Below, one piece after another: positions 1-6,994 of a DNA stretch of 19,664 nt (position 1 is the first letter of the stretch; each line of letters starts with the position of its first letter). The stretch lies in NCBI GenBank assembly GCA_964292495.1, contig CAXYVX010000012.1, positions 1 through 19,664 of the forward strand. Reading direction: 5' to 3'. The notes under the pieces were generated by a model. The model saw only the letters and a program-made list of their open reading frames with translations, was not told the DNA's origin and searched no databases. This DNA comes from CAXYVX01 sp964292495. Its GTDB lineage: Bacteria; Patescibacteriota; Saccharimonadia; Saccharimonadales; Saccharimonadaceae. The position numbers and the translations under genes were made by a program.

Positions 1-54
1 CCAGGGACCTTAGGCTTATGAGTCCTACGCTCTAACCAGCTGAGCTATGGTGCC
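1..54 (-). tRNA. tRNA with CAU anticodon (elongator Met or Ile2), 3' part cut by window edge
   Basis: Read on the minus strand, the 5' half of a tRNA is visible: acceptor strand GGCACCA (54-48), D-stem GCTC/GAGC, an anticodon arm with loop CTCATAA (anticodon CAT), the variable segment, and the first strand of the T-stem (CCTGG) at the window edge. The T-loop and 3' acceptor lie outside. The anticodon stem TAGGA/GCCTA has an A-G mismatch next to the loop. The arm lacks the three GC pairs of an initiator tRNA, so it is an elongator Met or the lysidine-modified Ile2. The presence of tRNA-Ile(UAU) at 10754 makes elongator Met more likely. It has its own promoter. Confidence 0.88.
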
Positions 55-68
55 ACAAAATCTCTAAT

Positions 69-97
69 ATTCTAACAAAGTTTCGCGAAAAATCCAA
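69..97 (-). promoter_or_regulatory. Promoter for tRNA(CAU)
   Basis: On the minus strand, an extended -10 box TGtTAGAAT (hexamer 69-74) is preceded at 17 bases by TTGGAT (92-97). Predicted transcription start is about 8 bases before the tRNA. A TTCGCGAA palindrome (82-89) sits inside the -35/-10 spacer. Confidence 0.6.
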
Positions 98-157
98 ATT
101 CTCAAATTTACCGCGCTCAACTTAAATTTTCAGGAATTTTTACAGTTTAATTGAAAG

Positions 158-1645
158 TTATTTTGCGTATTCAATCGCGCGAGTTTCGCGGATCACATTC
201 ACTTTAATTGTTCCCGGATATTGCATGGTCGCTTCAATTTTATCAGCAATATTTCGCGAAAGTTTCAGCGCACTCAAATCGTCGATTTTTTCTGGTCGCA
301 CAATCACTCTGACCTCACGACCAGCACTCAAAGCATATGCTTTTTCAATCCCACCAAAACTCTTTGCGATATTTTCGAGATCTTTCATTTTTTCAATAAA
401 ATTCTCGGCAGAAATATTTCTCGCGCCCGGACGAGCTGCGCTCAAAGAATCGCAAATTCTCACTACAATCGCCTCTGGTGAAGTGGCCTCAATGTCTTCG
501 TGGTGCGCAGCAATCGCGTTAACAATCCGCTCATCCATTCCGTATTTTCGCGCCAATTCCGCACCAATATCCGCATGTTTCCCTTCAATGCGGTGCGTGA
601 CGGCTTTTCCGATGTCGTGCAAGAGCGTCGCAATTTTCGCGATTCTCACGTCAGCACCAATTTCCGATGCAATCACTCCGGCAATTTGCGCCATTTCTTT
701 GCTGTGCATCAAAACATTTTGTCCGTAAGAAGTACGGAATTTCAATTCACCGAGGAGTTTCACCATTTCCGGCGGTATAAAGCCAGCCAATCCAACTTCG
801 CGAACGGCGTCTTCCCCAGCTTTCTGAGTCTCGTGCTCAATCCGATTTTGCGCTTTACTGACGACTTCCTCAATTCGCGCCGGATGAATTCGCCCGTCTT
901 TCATCAGCATTTCAACTGTCATTCGCGCAACTTGTCTACGAACGGGGTCAAAGCTCGAAAGGACAATCATGCCCGGCGTGTCATCAACCAAAATATCGAC
1001 GCCTGTAGCCATTTGAAGCGCCTGAATGTTTCGACCTTCTTTACCAATCAAACGGCCTTTCATCTGTTCATCGGTCAGCGGAACAGCGGTGATTGTTCGC
1101 TCAGAGACAACTTCCGAACTCATCCGCTCCATCGCTGTCACCAAAATATTCTCGGCTTGAGTTTCAGCGGTCGATTCTGCATCGCGCTGCAATTTTGAAA
1201 CAAGCCCCAAAAGATCTTTCTTCGCGTCTTTCTCAGTCATTTTCAGAAGATGCTCTTTCGCATCTTCTCTGCTGAGTTTCGCGATTTTTTCAAGTTTTTC
1301 CTGTTGCTTCTCGCGAATTTCCTTGACCTCATTTTTCAAAGTTTCAAGCTCGCTCTCATTTTCGCGAATTTTTTCCGCTCGCTTATCCAATTCTTCAAGT
1401 TTTTTTAGGACACCATTTTCGCGCCCCGAAACTTTTTCTTCGCTAATTTTTATCTCTCGGCGCATCTCATCAGTTTCTTTTTTTGCAGAATTCGTCGCGT
1501 TCATCACGATCTCCGAAGCCTCTTTTTGTGCTTTCGCAATCATTTCAGCCGCTTTTTTTGTGGAGCCGTTTTCGCGAACTTTTTGAGCTGCAAAGACCCC
1601 ACCGCCACCGACAATCAGTCCAATGATAGCCAATATTATTTCCAT
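158..1645 (-). CDS. rny: Ribonuclease Y
   Basis: Membrane-anchored endoribonuclease that starts mRNA decay. The 495-residue product has the full family order: an N-terminal membrane segment (about 3-20), a long charged coiled coil (about 25-185), a KH RNA-binding domain with GRLIGKEGRNI (197-207), and an HD domain with the metal-binding pair H343-D344 (LLHDIGKA), H381 and D399. Length is close to the usual 510-520. The start at 1645 is chosen because GGAGG (1650-1654) lies just upstream and the product then begins directly with the anchor; a longer frame to 1711 would add 22 residues before it. It has its own promoter and a leader of about 50 bases, unlike most genes here. tsaB lies upstream on the same strand. 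Confidence 0.97.
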   Translation of the reverse strand: MEIILAIIGLIVGGGGVFAAQKVRENGSTKKAAEMIAKAQKEASEIVMNATNSAKKETDEMRREIKISEEKVSGRENGVLKKLEELDKRAEKIRENESELETLKNEVKEIREKQQEKLEKIAKLSREDAKEHLLKMTEKDAKKDLLGLVSKLQRDAESTAETQAENILVTAMERMSSEVVSERTITAVPLTDEQMKGRLIGKEGRNIQALQMATGVDILVDDTPGMIVLSSFDPVRRQVARMTVEMLMKDGRIHPARIEEVVSKAQNRIEHETQKAGEDAVREVGLAGFIPPEMVKLLGELKFRTSYGQNVLMHSKEMAQIAGVIASEIGADVRIAKIATLLHDIGKAVTHRIEGKHADIGAELARKYGMDERIVNAIAAHHEDIEATSPEAIVVRICDSLSAARPGARNISAENFIEKMKDLENIAKSFGGIEKAYALSAGREVRVIVRPEKIDDLSALKLSRNIADKIEATMQYPGTIKVNVIRETRAIEYAK

Positions 1646-1649
1646 TTTT

Positions 1650-1710
1650 CCTCCAAACTTTTCGCAGAAATTTCGCGAAATTTTAATGATCAAACATCTA
1701 TATTTTATCA
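1650..1710 (-). promoter_or_regulatory. rny promoter and leader with Shine-Dalgarno site
   Basis: Extended -10 TGaTAAAAT (hexamer 1702-1707) on the minus strand; no good -35 seen. The leader of about 50 bases holds the 16-bp perfect palindrome AAATTTCGCGAAATTT (1668-1683) and the GGAGG site (1650-1654), 4 bases before the ATG. Confidence 0.6.
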
Positions 1711-1729
1711 CGTTTCTAGCAAATATGCT

Positions 1730-2254
1730 CTATTTTTTCGGCGCGGTAATATGCGCTTGTCCGCCATATTTTGGCATCACAATTTTCAACTTTGCGCTCT
1801 CTTCCAAATCAGTTTTTTTAGAAAAAATCACGCCATTTTCATCGGTTTCTTTTTTGAGATTTTCTTCCATTTTTTGAGTCAAAGCTTCCTCATTTTCGTT
1901 TGAAAATTCCGATTTTTCACGAATTTTTCGAACGCCATCAAGCAGCCAATTATCACCAGAAACGCCCACAATTTTAATATTTTCCGCATAAGCAATCGCG
2001 TTCGCGGCGGTTATTCCAATCCTAAGCCCAGTAAAACTTCCCGGCCCTTCATACACAATTACACCTTTAATTTGAGAAAAAATATCATTTTCATCGTCAG
2101 CCAATTCACCAATCAAACCCTTAATTTCAGCCAACAAATCCCGAGCCAAAGTCCTGCGCGCGCTCCAAATTTTTTCGCAAATTTTCTTCCCGCTCTCATC
2201 AAGGAGGAAAATTTCAGTCGGATCGCCATCAGTTTTTATCGCCAATAAATTCAT
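1730..2254 (-). CDS. tsaB: tRNA threonylcarbamoyladenosine biosynthesis protein TsaB
   Basis: Scaffold subunit of the TsaB-TsaD-TsaE complex that attaches the threonylcarbamoyl group to A37 of ANN-decoding tRNAs. The N-terminus (LLAIKTDGDPTEIFLLD) follows the ASKHA fold start of the family and EGPGSFTGLRIG is the TsaB signature. At 174 residues it is shorter than the roughly 230 of E. coli TsaB, and the C-terminal half is reduced to a charged segment ending PKYGGQAHITAPKK. The ATG overlaps the tsaE stop by 4 bases (ATGA), so translation is probably coupled. The partner tsaD is not in the window. Confidence 0.93.
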   Translation of the reverse strand: MNLLAIKTDGDPTEIFLLDESGKKICEKIWSARRTLARDLLAEIKGLIGELADDENDIFSQIKGVIVYEGPGSFTGLRIGITAANAIAYAENIKIVGVSGDNWLLDGVRKIREKSEFSNENEEALTQKMEENLKKETDENGVIFSKKTDLEESAKLKIVMPKYGGQAHITAPKK

Positions 2255-2706
2255 TTTTTAAACTCCGCAATCACCTTTTTAATTTTTGGAAAATTTTCTT
2301 GTCCAAAAAAGCTAACTTCGCGCCCATCTTCCGGCAAATAATCAATTTTCACGGTTATTTTTCGAGGCAAAAAATCGCGGATATTTTCCCCCCATTCAAC
2401 GAGCGTGATATTTTTTAAGTCGGAAGAACTTTCGCGAATTTCGTCGGCCATTATTCCTGGTTCGTCGAGGCGATAAAAATCGTAATGATTCATTTCCAAA
2501 CCATTTCTGGCCGGATAATTCAGCGTGATATTGAAAGTTGGAGAATGAATTTCGTCTTCTATTTCCAGACCGTTTGCGAGCCCTTTCGCGAAAGTAGTTT
2601 TTCCCGCGCCCAAGTCTCCGATCAACTCAAAAACTTCGCCACCTTCAAGAGCCCGGCCAATCTCAAACCCAAGTTTTTTCATCTCATTCTCATCTGCGAT
2701 TTTCAT
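2251..2706 (-). CDS. tsaE: tRNA threonylcarbamoyladenosine biosynthesis ATPase TsaE
   Basis: P-loop ATPase that drives turnover of the t6A synthase complex. The Walker A motif GDLGAGKTT (30-38), the SPTFNI segment and YDFYRLD are family signatures, followed by LVEWGE. The frame is open to an ATG at 2715, but that ATG overlaps the -10 box TATAAT (2714-2719). The second ATG at 2706, 7 bases after the -10, is therefore taken as the start, giving 151 residues, normal for TsaE. First gene of a two-gene unit with tsaB; transcribed divergently from the PRC-barrel gene. Confidence 0.95.
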   Translation of the reverse strand: MKIADENEMKKLGFEIGRALEGGEVFELIGDLGAGKTTFAKGLANGLEIEDEIHSPTFNITLNYPARNGLEMNHYDFYRLDEPGIMADEIRESSSDLKNITLVEWGENIRDFLPRKITVKIDYLPEDGREVSFFGQENFPKIKKVIAEFKK

Positions 2707-2713
2707 GGCTTTC

Positions 2714-2743
2714 ATTATACATTTTTCGAGCCAAGTTTGCGAA
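2714..2743 (-). promoter_or_regulatory. tsaE-tsaB promoter (leaderless)
   Basis: TATAAT (2714-2719, minus strand) ends 7 bases before the ATG at 2706. A possible -35, TTCGCA (2738-2743), lies 18 bases upstream and overlaps the -35 of the divergent PRC-barrel promoter. Confidence 0.65.
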
Positions 2744-2765
2744 TTTTCACTGAAAAATATATAAT
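2737..2765 (+). promoter_or_regulatory. Promoter of PRC-barrel gene (leaderless)
   Basis: TTGCGA (2737-2742), a 17-base spacer, then consensus TATAAT (2760-2765). The ATG at 2772 begins 6 bases after the -10, so the transcript should start at or next to the start codon. No Shine-Dalgarno site is present. Confidence 0.75.
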
Positions 2766-2771
2766 GAGCTC

Positions 2772-3365
2772 ATGCTTATAACAATAAAAAATCTCATCAA
2801 CGCGCCGGTCATGTCGCTTCAAACTGGGCAACCTCTCGCGCACATTGACTCAGCAATTGTTGATCCGCGAAATCTCAAAATTGTTGCTTTTTACGTTTCT
2901 GGACCTCTGGTGGATTTCTCGCCGGCGGTTCTTTTTGCCACTGATATTCGCGAATTCGGTTATCTCGGCGCGATCATTGACTCCACCGACAAAATTCTCC
3001 CGATTGATGATTTGGTGCGCCTACAAGAAGTTATTGATTTTGGTTTCAGCATGGACGGGCTGCGCGTGATTGATGAGCATAAAACGAAGCTTGGCCGCGT
3101 TGAAAACTATACGCTTGACCCTGAGAGTTTTTTCATACAGCAGATTTACGCTGCGCCAACATTTTTGAAAAGTTTCGGAATTACAAATCTGACAATTTCG
3201 CGAAATCAAATCATTTCCGTCGACAATTCAAGCATCATCGTGAAAGGTTCTGGCGTCAAATCCAAAACCGCAACCGCAGGAAAACCCAGCGTGAAAATTG
3301 CACCAGTTGAAAATCCGTTCAGAAAACCAAGCGCGGCGCCGAACGCATCTGACGCTGATGAATAG
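2772..3365 (+). CDS. PRC-barrel domain protein
   Basis: 197-residue soluble protein. The first half (LITIKNLINAPVMSLQTGQ, then AIVDPRNLKIVAFYV) and the middle (GFSMDGLRVID, then GRVENYTLDPESFFIQQIYA) each look like a PRC-barrel, the small beta-barrel found in RimM, the photosynthetic reaction centre H subunit and many sporulation or RNA-associated proteins. The tail (about 150-197) is Lys/Ser/Pro/Ala-rich and probably disordered. No catalytic motif is seen and the partner is unknown. It sits alone on the plus strand, divergent from tsaE and convergent with dut. The domain call is good; the function is open. Confidence 0.8.
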   Translation: MLITIKNLINAPVMSLQTGQPLAHIDSAIVDPRNLKIVAFYVSGPLVDFSPAVLFATDIREFGYLGAIIDSTDKILPIDDLVRLQEVIDFGFSMDGLRVIDEHKTKLGRVENYTLDPESFFIQQIYAAPTFLKSFGITNLTISRNQIISVDNSSIIVKGSGVKSKTATAGKPSVKIAPVENPFRKPSAAPNASDADE

Positions 3366-3451
3366 AACAAATCATCATTTTTAATGATAAAATCAGCGAT
3401 TAAAAAGACCTAAAAACCATGAAAATGCCCGTAAAATCTCGCGAGCGTTTT

Positions 3452-3904
3452 TCATTTAGTACTGCCAAATCCGCCGTTTCGCGAATTTTTTTCCGCGTTT
3501 TCATCGCCATCCGCTAATAAAATTTTTGCGAAAACTGCCTGCGCGATCCGTTCGCCTTTGCCAATTTTAACTTCATCTTCAAAAATATTTTTCATCTGAA
3601 CAAAAATATGACCTTCGTTATCAGAATTGTTATAGTAATCCGCGTCAATCACGCCCACCGCGTTCAGCAAAATTAAGCCGCGTTTTTTGGGAAAACTTGA
3701 ACGATTGTATAAATACAAAACTTCGTCGTCCTGCATATATGATTTCAAACCAGTCGGAACCAAAACAATTTCTCCGGGCGCAAAATGCGTATCCTCGGCC
3801 GCTTCAATATCATACCCAGCGGCATTTTTCGTCATTCTTTTTGGGAGATTTATTTCATGGTTTTCGTATTTTTTTACCACCTCAAATCCGCGATTTTTAA
3901 TCAT
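3452..3904 (-). CDS. dut: dUTP diphosphatase (trimeric dUTPase)
   Basis: Hydrolyses dUTP to dUMP and pyrophosphate, keeping uracil out of DNA and feeding dTMP synthesis. The five trimeric dUTPase motifs appear in order in 150 residues: AAGYDIEA (28-35), NRSSFPKKRGLILLN (67-81), VGVIDADYYNN (83-93), GERIAQAVF (117-125) and the C-terminal RNGGFGSTK (142-150). The start at 3904 has GGAG (3911-3914) 6 bases upstream. It lies 43 bases after recX but carries its own extended -10 promoter. Confidence 0.95.
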   Translation of the reverse strand: MIKNRGFEVVKKYENHEINLPKRMTKNAAGYDIEAAEDTHFAPGEIVLVPTGLKSYMQDDEVLYLYNRSSFPKKRGLILLNAVGVIDADYYNNSDNEGHIFVQMKNIFEDEVKIGKGERIAQAVFAKILLADGDENAEKNSRNGGFGSTK

Positions 3905-3910
3905 TTTTTA

Positions 3911-3950
3911 CTCCATATCTCAATAAGTATTCCATGCATCAATTTTATCA
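3911..3950 (-). promoter_or_regulatory. dut promoter overlapping the recX stop, with Shine-Dalgarno site
   Basis: Extended -10 TGaTAAAAT: the TGA (3948-3950) is the recX stop codon and the hexamer is 3942-3947. The leader of about 30 bases includes GGAG (3911-3914). Confidence 0.5.
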
Positions 3951-4943
3951 TTCATTAGCATTTTCTTCGCGAAATTCTTTGATTGCATTTTTTATGTCAT
4001 CAAAATTAAATCCCTGCCGTGCCAGATATGCAATTAATTTTTGATCATTTTCATAGCGATTCCATTTTTTCGCAACCATATTTTTCAGACTTTCTGATTC
4101 GTCAAAATTTTCATTTTCGCGCAAGATTTGTTCGCGAATTTCCTTTTCAATCCCTTTTTTTATCAGTTCAATTTCAATTTTTCGTTTACTGAAATTCCTG
4201 AGATTTGCGCGCGCATCCACAAAGCTCTCCGCGAATTTTTCGTCATTCAAATAGCCGCGTTCGTAAAGTCTTTCAATAACTTTTTCCGTTGCATTTTCAC
4301 TCCATTTTTTCTTAAATCCATAATCGCGAATTTCTTTTTCACTCCTGATTCTTCGCGAAATTAAATCCAGAGCGCGCACATAATTTTTTCCAAAATCCGA
4401 ATCGTTTTTTTGGCTTAAATATTCTTCACTCGACAAAACCTTGCCTTTTTTCAATCCGGAATTTACCAACTGAACTTCATCTAAAGAAAACGAAAATTTG
4501 TCATTAACAAAAACGTTGTAGCGTCCAGCAGTTTTCGCAGCTGGCGAAATTTTTGTGATCAAAAATTCTTCATTTTCAAGATTTCCGTTTGCCAGATTTT
4601 CGCGCAAAATTTTTTCATCCGCAAGTTTTTTCACAAGTTTTTCGCGACGAATTTTTTGCTTTTCATAATATTCTTTCGGACTTAAATTTGTTGATTTTTT
4701 TCGCGAAAAACTCGAATTCCCAAACGGCAAATCTCGACCGTTTTTTTCATAAAAATCATCGTATGAAATGAATTTTTCTTCGTTATTTTCACTTTTCTTG
4801 TTCTGAAAGTCATTCTCTTTTTGGGCAAATTTTTGATATGAATTTAACTGATTTTTTTGTCCATTTTTTCGTTGAAAGCTTGAAAATTTTCGCGAATTTT
4901 CATCCCCGATTTGATCAGAACTTTTATAAATTTTTAGCGCCAT
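3948..4943 (-). CDS. recX: RecX regulatory protein with long N-terminal extension
   Basis: RecX binds RecA filaments and limits their activity. Residues about 127-331 are a clear RecX: repeated three-helix units with LDLISRRIRSEKEIRDYGFKK style helices (191-213), IERLYERGYLNDEKFAESFVDAR (223-245), FSKRKIEIELIKKGI (251-265) and a final unit AYLARQGFNFDDI (305-317). Typical RecX is 150-270 residues. The extra first 126 residues are rich in Asn, Lys, Glu and Ser, probably disordered, with no domain I recognise. The ATG lies one base after the stop of the RusA-like gene, so it is translated from the same message. Five TTCGCGAA copies fall within it. Confidence 0.93.
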   Translation of the reverse strand: MALKIYKSSDQIGDENSRKFSSFQRKNGQKNQLNSYQKFAQKENDFQNKKSENNEEKFISYDDFYEKNGRDLPFGNSSFSRKKSTNLSPKEYYEKQKIRREKLVKKLADEKILRENLANGNLENEEFLITKISPAAKTAGRYNVFVNDKFSFSLDEVQLVNSGLKKGKVLSSEEYLSQKNDSDFGKNYVRALDLISRRIRSEKEIRDYGFKKKWSENATEKVIERLYERGYLNDEKFAESFVDARANLRNFSKRKIEIELIKKGIEKEIREQILRENENFDESESLKNMVAKKWNRYENDQKLIAYLARQGFNFDDIKNAIKEFREENANE

Positions 4944-4944
4944 T

Positions 4945-5379
4945 TCAGAACCATTTTACAACCGATTCATCAATGTTCCAACTCAATGTTTCTTCGTCCC
5001 AAGCGACCGCGAAAAACGAAATTTCAGCCCGTGGATTTTTCTTATCAACACCCCCACTTTTCGCAAAAACGAACGGTAGTTTTTTCACATTATCATCTAC
5101 CAAAACATCGGCGGAAACCAGAGCATCTTGAGCGCTCGCAAGCATGTTATCCAAATCTCTCGGCCGATTATCTTCGCAGAAAAAAGTTGCCGCAACCCCA
5201 ATCGGTCCAACGATTTTGACGCGAGAATTTTTCAGGTTCACAACAGCCAAATCTTTCCACGCAAGATATTTGTCATTATTTGCCGGGAAAATTTTTCCAG
5301 TTTTTTTACTGGCAAACATTCGTTTTGAGTTTTTATGGCTCGGGGTTTGCCCTGGAATAATTATCGTATTATTTATCAT
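4945..5379 (-). CDS. RusA-family Holliday junction resolvase
   Basis: RusA resolvases cut Holliday junctions. The 144-residue product starts IIIPGQTPSHKNSKR as in the family and contains PRDLDNMLASAQDAL (73-87) followed by VLVDD (92-96). D75, D77 and D95/D96 match the catalytic acids D70, D72 and D91 of E. coli RusA. The usual lysine four residues after the second Asp (K76 in E. coli) is alanine here (A81), which may weaken catalysis. The ATG overlaps the end of the lamin-tail gene by 11 bases and recX follows after one base, so the three genes form an operon. Members are often of phage origin, but no other phage gene is nearby. Confidence 0.82.
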   Translation of the reverse strand: MINNTIIIPGQTPSHKNSKRMFASKKTGKIFPANNDKYLAWKDLAVVNLKNSRVKIVGPIGVAATFFCEDNRPRDLDNMLASAQDALVSADVLVDDNVKKLPFVFAKSGGVDKKNPRAEISFFAVAWDEETLSWNIDESVVKWF

Positions 5380-6988
5380 TTTTCAAAATTTCCTTCATTT
5401 CATTATAATATTTTTTCGCAAGTAGTCTAATCCTGATTTTAGCAAATAGTTTCGCGAGATCTTCCCTAAACTGCCAAAATATCACGAGAGTCATTCCGAA
5501 AATGATCAAAAATCCCGCAATCAACCATGTTTCACTAGTTTTTGATTGTTGAGAATTCCTGACTGGAAAGTTTGCGTCCGCTGAGGAAACGATTTTTCTA
5601 CACCTATTTGTTTCTGGGTTTCGCTCCCAGCCTTCTTCGCACGGATTTAATTCATTTTCAGAAGCGATCTTTTTGCATCTTCCGGTTTCCGGATTTCTGA
5701 GTGAACCTTCGTCGCAAGGAGCTAAAACATTTGCGGTCGGATTTTTATTGCAGCGATTGGTTTCCACGTTCAAAAAATAGCCTTCCGCGCAAATTTTAAT
5801 TTCATCTGGTTCTGGATTTTTATTACATCTTCCCGTTTCCAAATTTCTAAAATAACCGGTTTGACATGGCGGATATTGCGCAAAAATATTCACTTCATTT
5901 GGTGTTTGCAAATAGGTTTGTTTCCAGCCGTCAGAAAAATTTGCGAAACTTGTATTTGAAGACATATTCTCATAAAAAACCGCATCGTTTTCAGTTTTTC
6001 CATCGCTCGACAGCAAATAAACCGTGCCACTTGTTGTTTTTGTCAGTTGAAGATTTGTCTCGGAAATGCTGATTGCCATAAATTTTCCGGGATAAATTTC
6101 AGATCCTTCGGGAAATTCAAAATACTTATTTACACTGCGGTTCGTCATGATTCTGCAACCCGAAATATCTTGCACCAAACCCGAAACGTTTGCAATTTCA
6201 ATGAATTGATTATCGCTGTTCGCGGAAATTTCGTTCAATTTTATTTGATTACATAAATTTTTTGTGTTCGGATCAACTGTGGGCGGACTTCCTTTATCTA
6301 TATTTTCATCTCTGGTAAAACCACCGTTATTCAAATATTTCGCTGGCCCCGCAAATAAAAACCTATCATTCCCCGGCAAAATAACCGTGTTTTCCTGGTC
6401 ATCATCAATCTCTAAATCTTGGATGATCATGTTGGCTGGGATTGATGGCAAATTTTTCGTAAGGTTCGCGCACAGAGACGACGATCCCCAACAAACTTCG
6501 TCCACCATTTCGCCGTTCAAAAATAATTTTACCGCTCCAGAATTATTCGGCAAAGTTTTGTCAGGCAAATTTTTCACGAAATCATCTCCGCTGCTTGCCA
6601 ACAAAACAAAAGAGTTTTTCGCAAAAATTCCGGAATCTAAATTAAAATCACCAACCACAGAAGCCGTGCTATTGAATAATTTCAGACCAACAGAATCTAG
6701 GTGGATGTCATTTTGAGAAAAATTCGCGATCTGAATATATTCATCTCCATTCGTGGTAGAAATTCGCGAAATCCTGATTTCTGGCAACAATTTTTCGGTC
6801 GGCGGATCCGTAATTTCAGGATTTTCGGCGTCGTTATTTTCTTCAATGTTTTCCATTTCAGAACTAAATTGAAATGCAGAATTTTCTGAATCCGCAGCAA
6901 AAACCTGAGCAAATTTTTCCAAAAAAATAGTGGTGATTAAAACAAAAATCAACAAAAGATACACTACGATTTTTATTTTATTTTTCAT
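5369..6988 (-). CDS. Exported membrane-anchored lamin-tail-domain (LTD) protein with Cys-rich repeats
   Basis: 539 residues. An N-terminal signal/anchor (about 6-31) is followed by an acidic linker, a first LTD-like beta domain (about 68-165: LPEIRISRIS, EYIQIAN, FVLLASSGDDF), a second (about 247-345: KLNEISANSD, QFIEIANVSG, GKFMAISI), four Cys-rich units, a membrane helix (about 487-506) and a basic C-terminal cytoplasmic tail. The Cys units start at C375, C400, C425 and C450, exactly 25 residues apart, each as C, x12, C with RNPETGRC-like ends. LTDs in bacteria occur in surface proteins and with secreted nucleases or hydrolases; no catalytic domain is seen here. First gene of an operon with rusA and recX, just downstream of recA. 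Only one TTCGCGAA copy lies in its 1.6 kb. Confidence 0.85.
   Translation of the reverse strand: MKNKIKIVVYLLLIFVLITTIFLEKFAQVFAADSENSAFQFSSEMENIEENNDAENPEITDPPTEKLLPEIRISRISTTNGDEYIQIANFSQNDIHLDSVGLKLFNSTASVVGDFNLDSGIFAKNSFVLLASSGDDFVKNLPDKTLPNNSGAVKLFLNGEMVDEVCWGSSSLCANLTKNLPSIPANMIIQDLEIDDDQENTVILPGNDRFLFAGPAKYLNNGGFTRDENIDKGSPPTVDPNTKNLCNQIKLNEISANSDNQFIEIANVSGLVQDISGCRIMTNRSVNKYFEFPEGSEIYPGKFMAISISETNLQLTKTTSGTVYLLSSDGKTENDAVFYENMSSNTSFANFSDGWKQTYLQTPNEVNIFAQYPPCQTGYFRNLETGRCNKNPEPDEIKICAEGYFLNVETNRCNKNPTANVLAPCDEGSLRNPETGRCKKIASENELNPCEEGWERNPETNRCRKIVSSADANFPVRNSQQSKTSETWLIAGFLIIFGMTLVIFWQFREDLAKLFAKIRIRLLAKKYYNEMKEILKNDK
5591..5866 (-). repeat. Four tandem 25-residue Cys-rich repeats inside the LTD protein
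   Basis: The coding sequence holds four degenerate 75-base units encoding C-x-(E/T)-G-x5-(V/P/L)ET(G/N)RC(N/K/R)K followed by a spacer of about 9 residues. The eight cysteines could form one disulfide per unit in an extracellular stalk before the membrane helix. Confidence 0.85.
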
Positions 6989-6994
6989 ATTATT

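Noticed and set aside
221..1586. Several open frames on the plus strand opposite rny, some over 150 codons
   Set aside because: They are the antisense of a clear RNase Y gene, lack start signals and have Phe/Ser/Ala/Ile-rich composition typical of reverse frames.
3374..3388. ATCATT-TTT-AATGAT hairpin after the PRC-barrel gene as a terminator
   Set aside because: The stem is short and AT-only and is followed by A rather than T on the plus strand.
3419..3514. Possible 31-codon plus-strand frame in the PRC-barrel/dut gap
   Set aside because: It runs antisense into the conserved end of dut and has no promoter or ribosome-binding site.
4945..5379. RusA-like gene as sign of a prophage
   Set aside because: No other phage gene, attachment site or shift in base style is visible, and the gene is embedded in an operon with recX.
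5591..5866. 75-base periodic repeats as a CRISPR-like or noncoding array
   Set aside because: The repeats are degenerate at DNA level, in frame, and explained by the 25-residue protein repeat; there are no unique spacers or cas genes.
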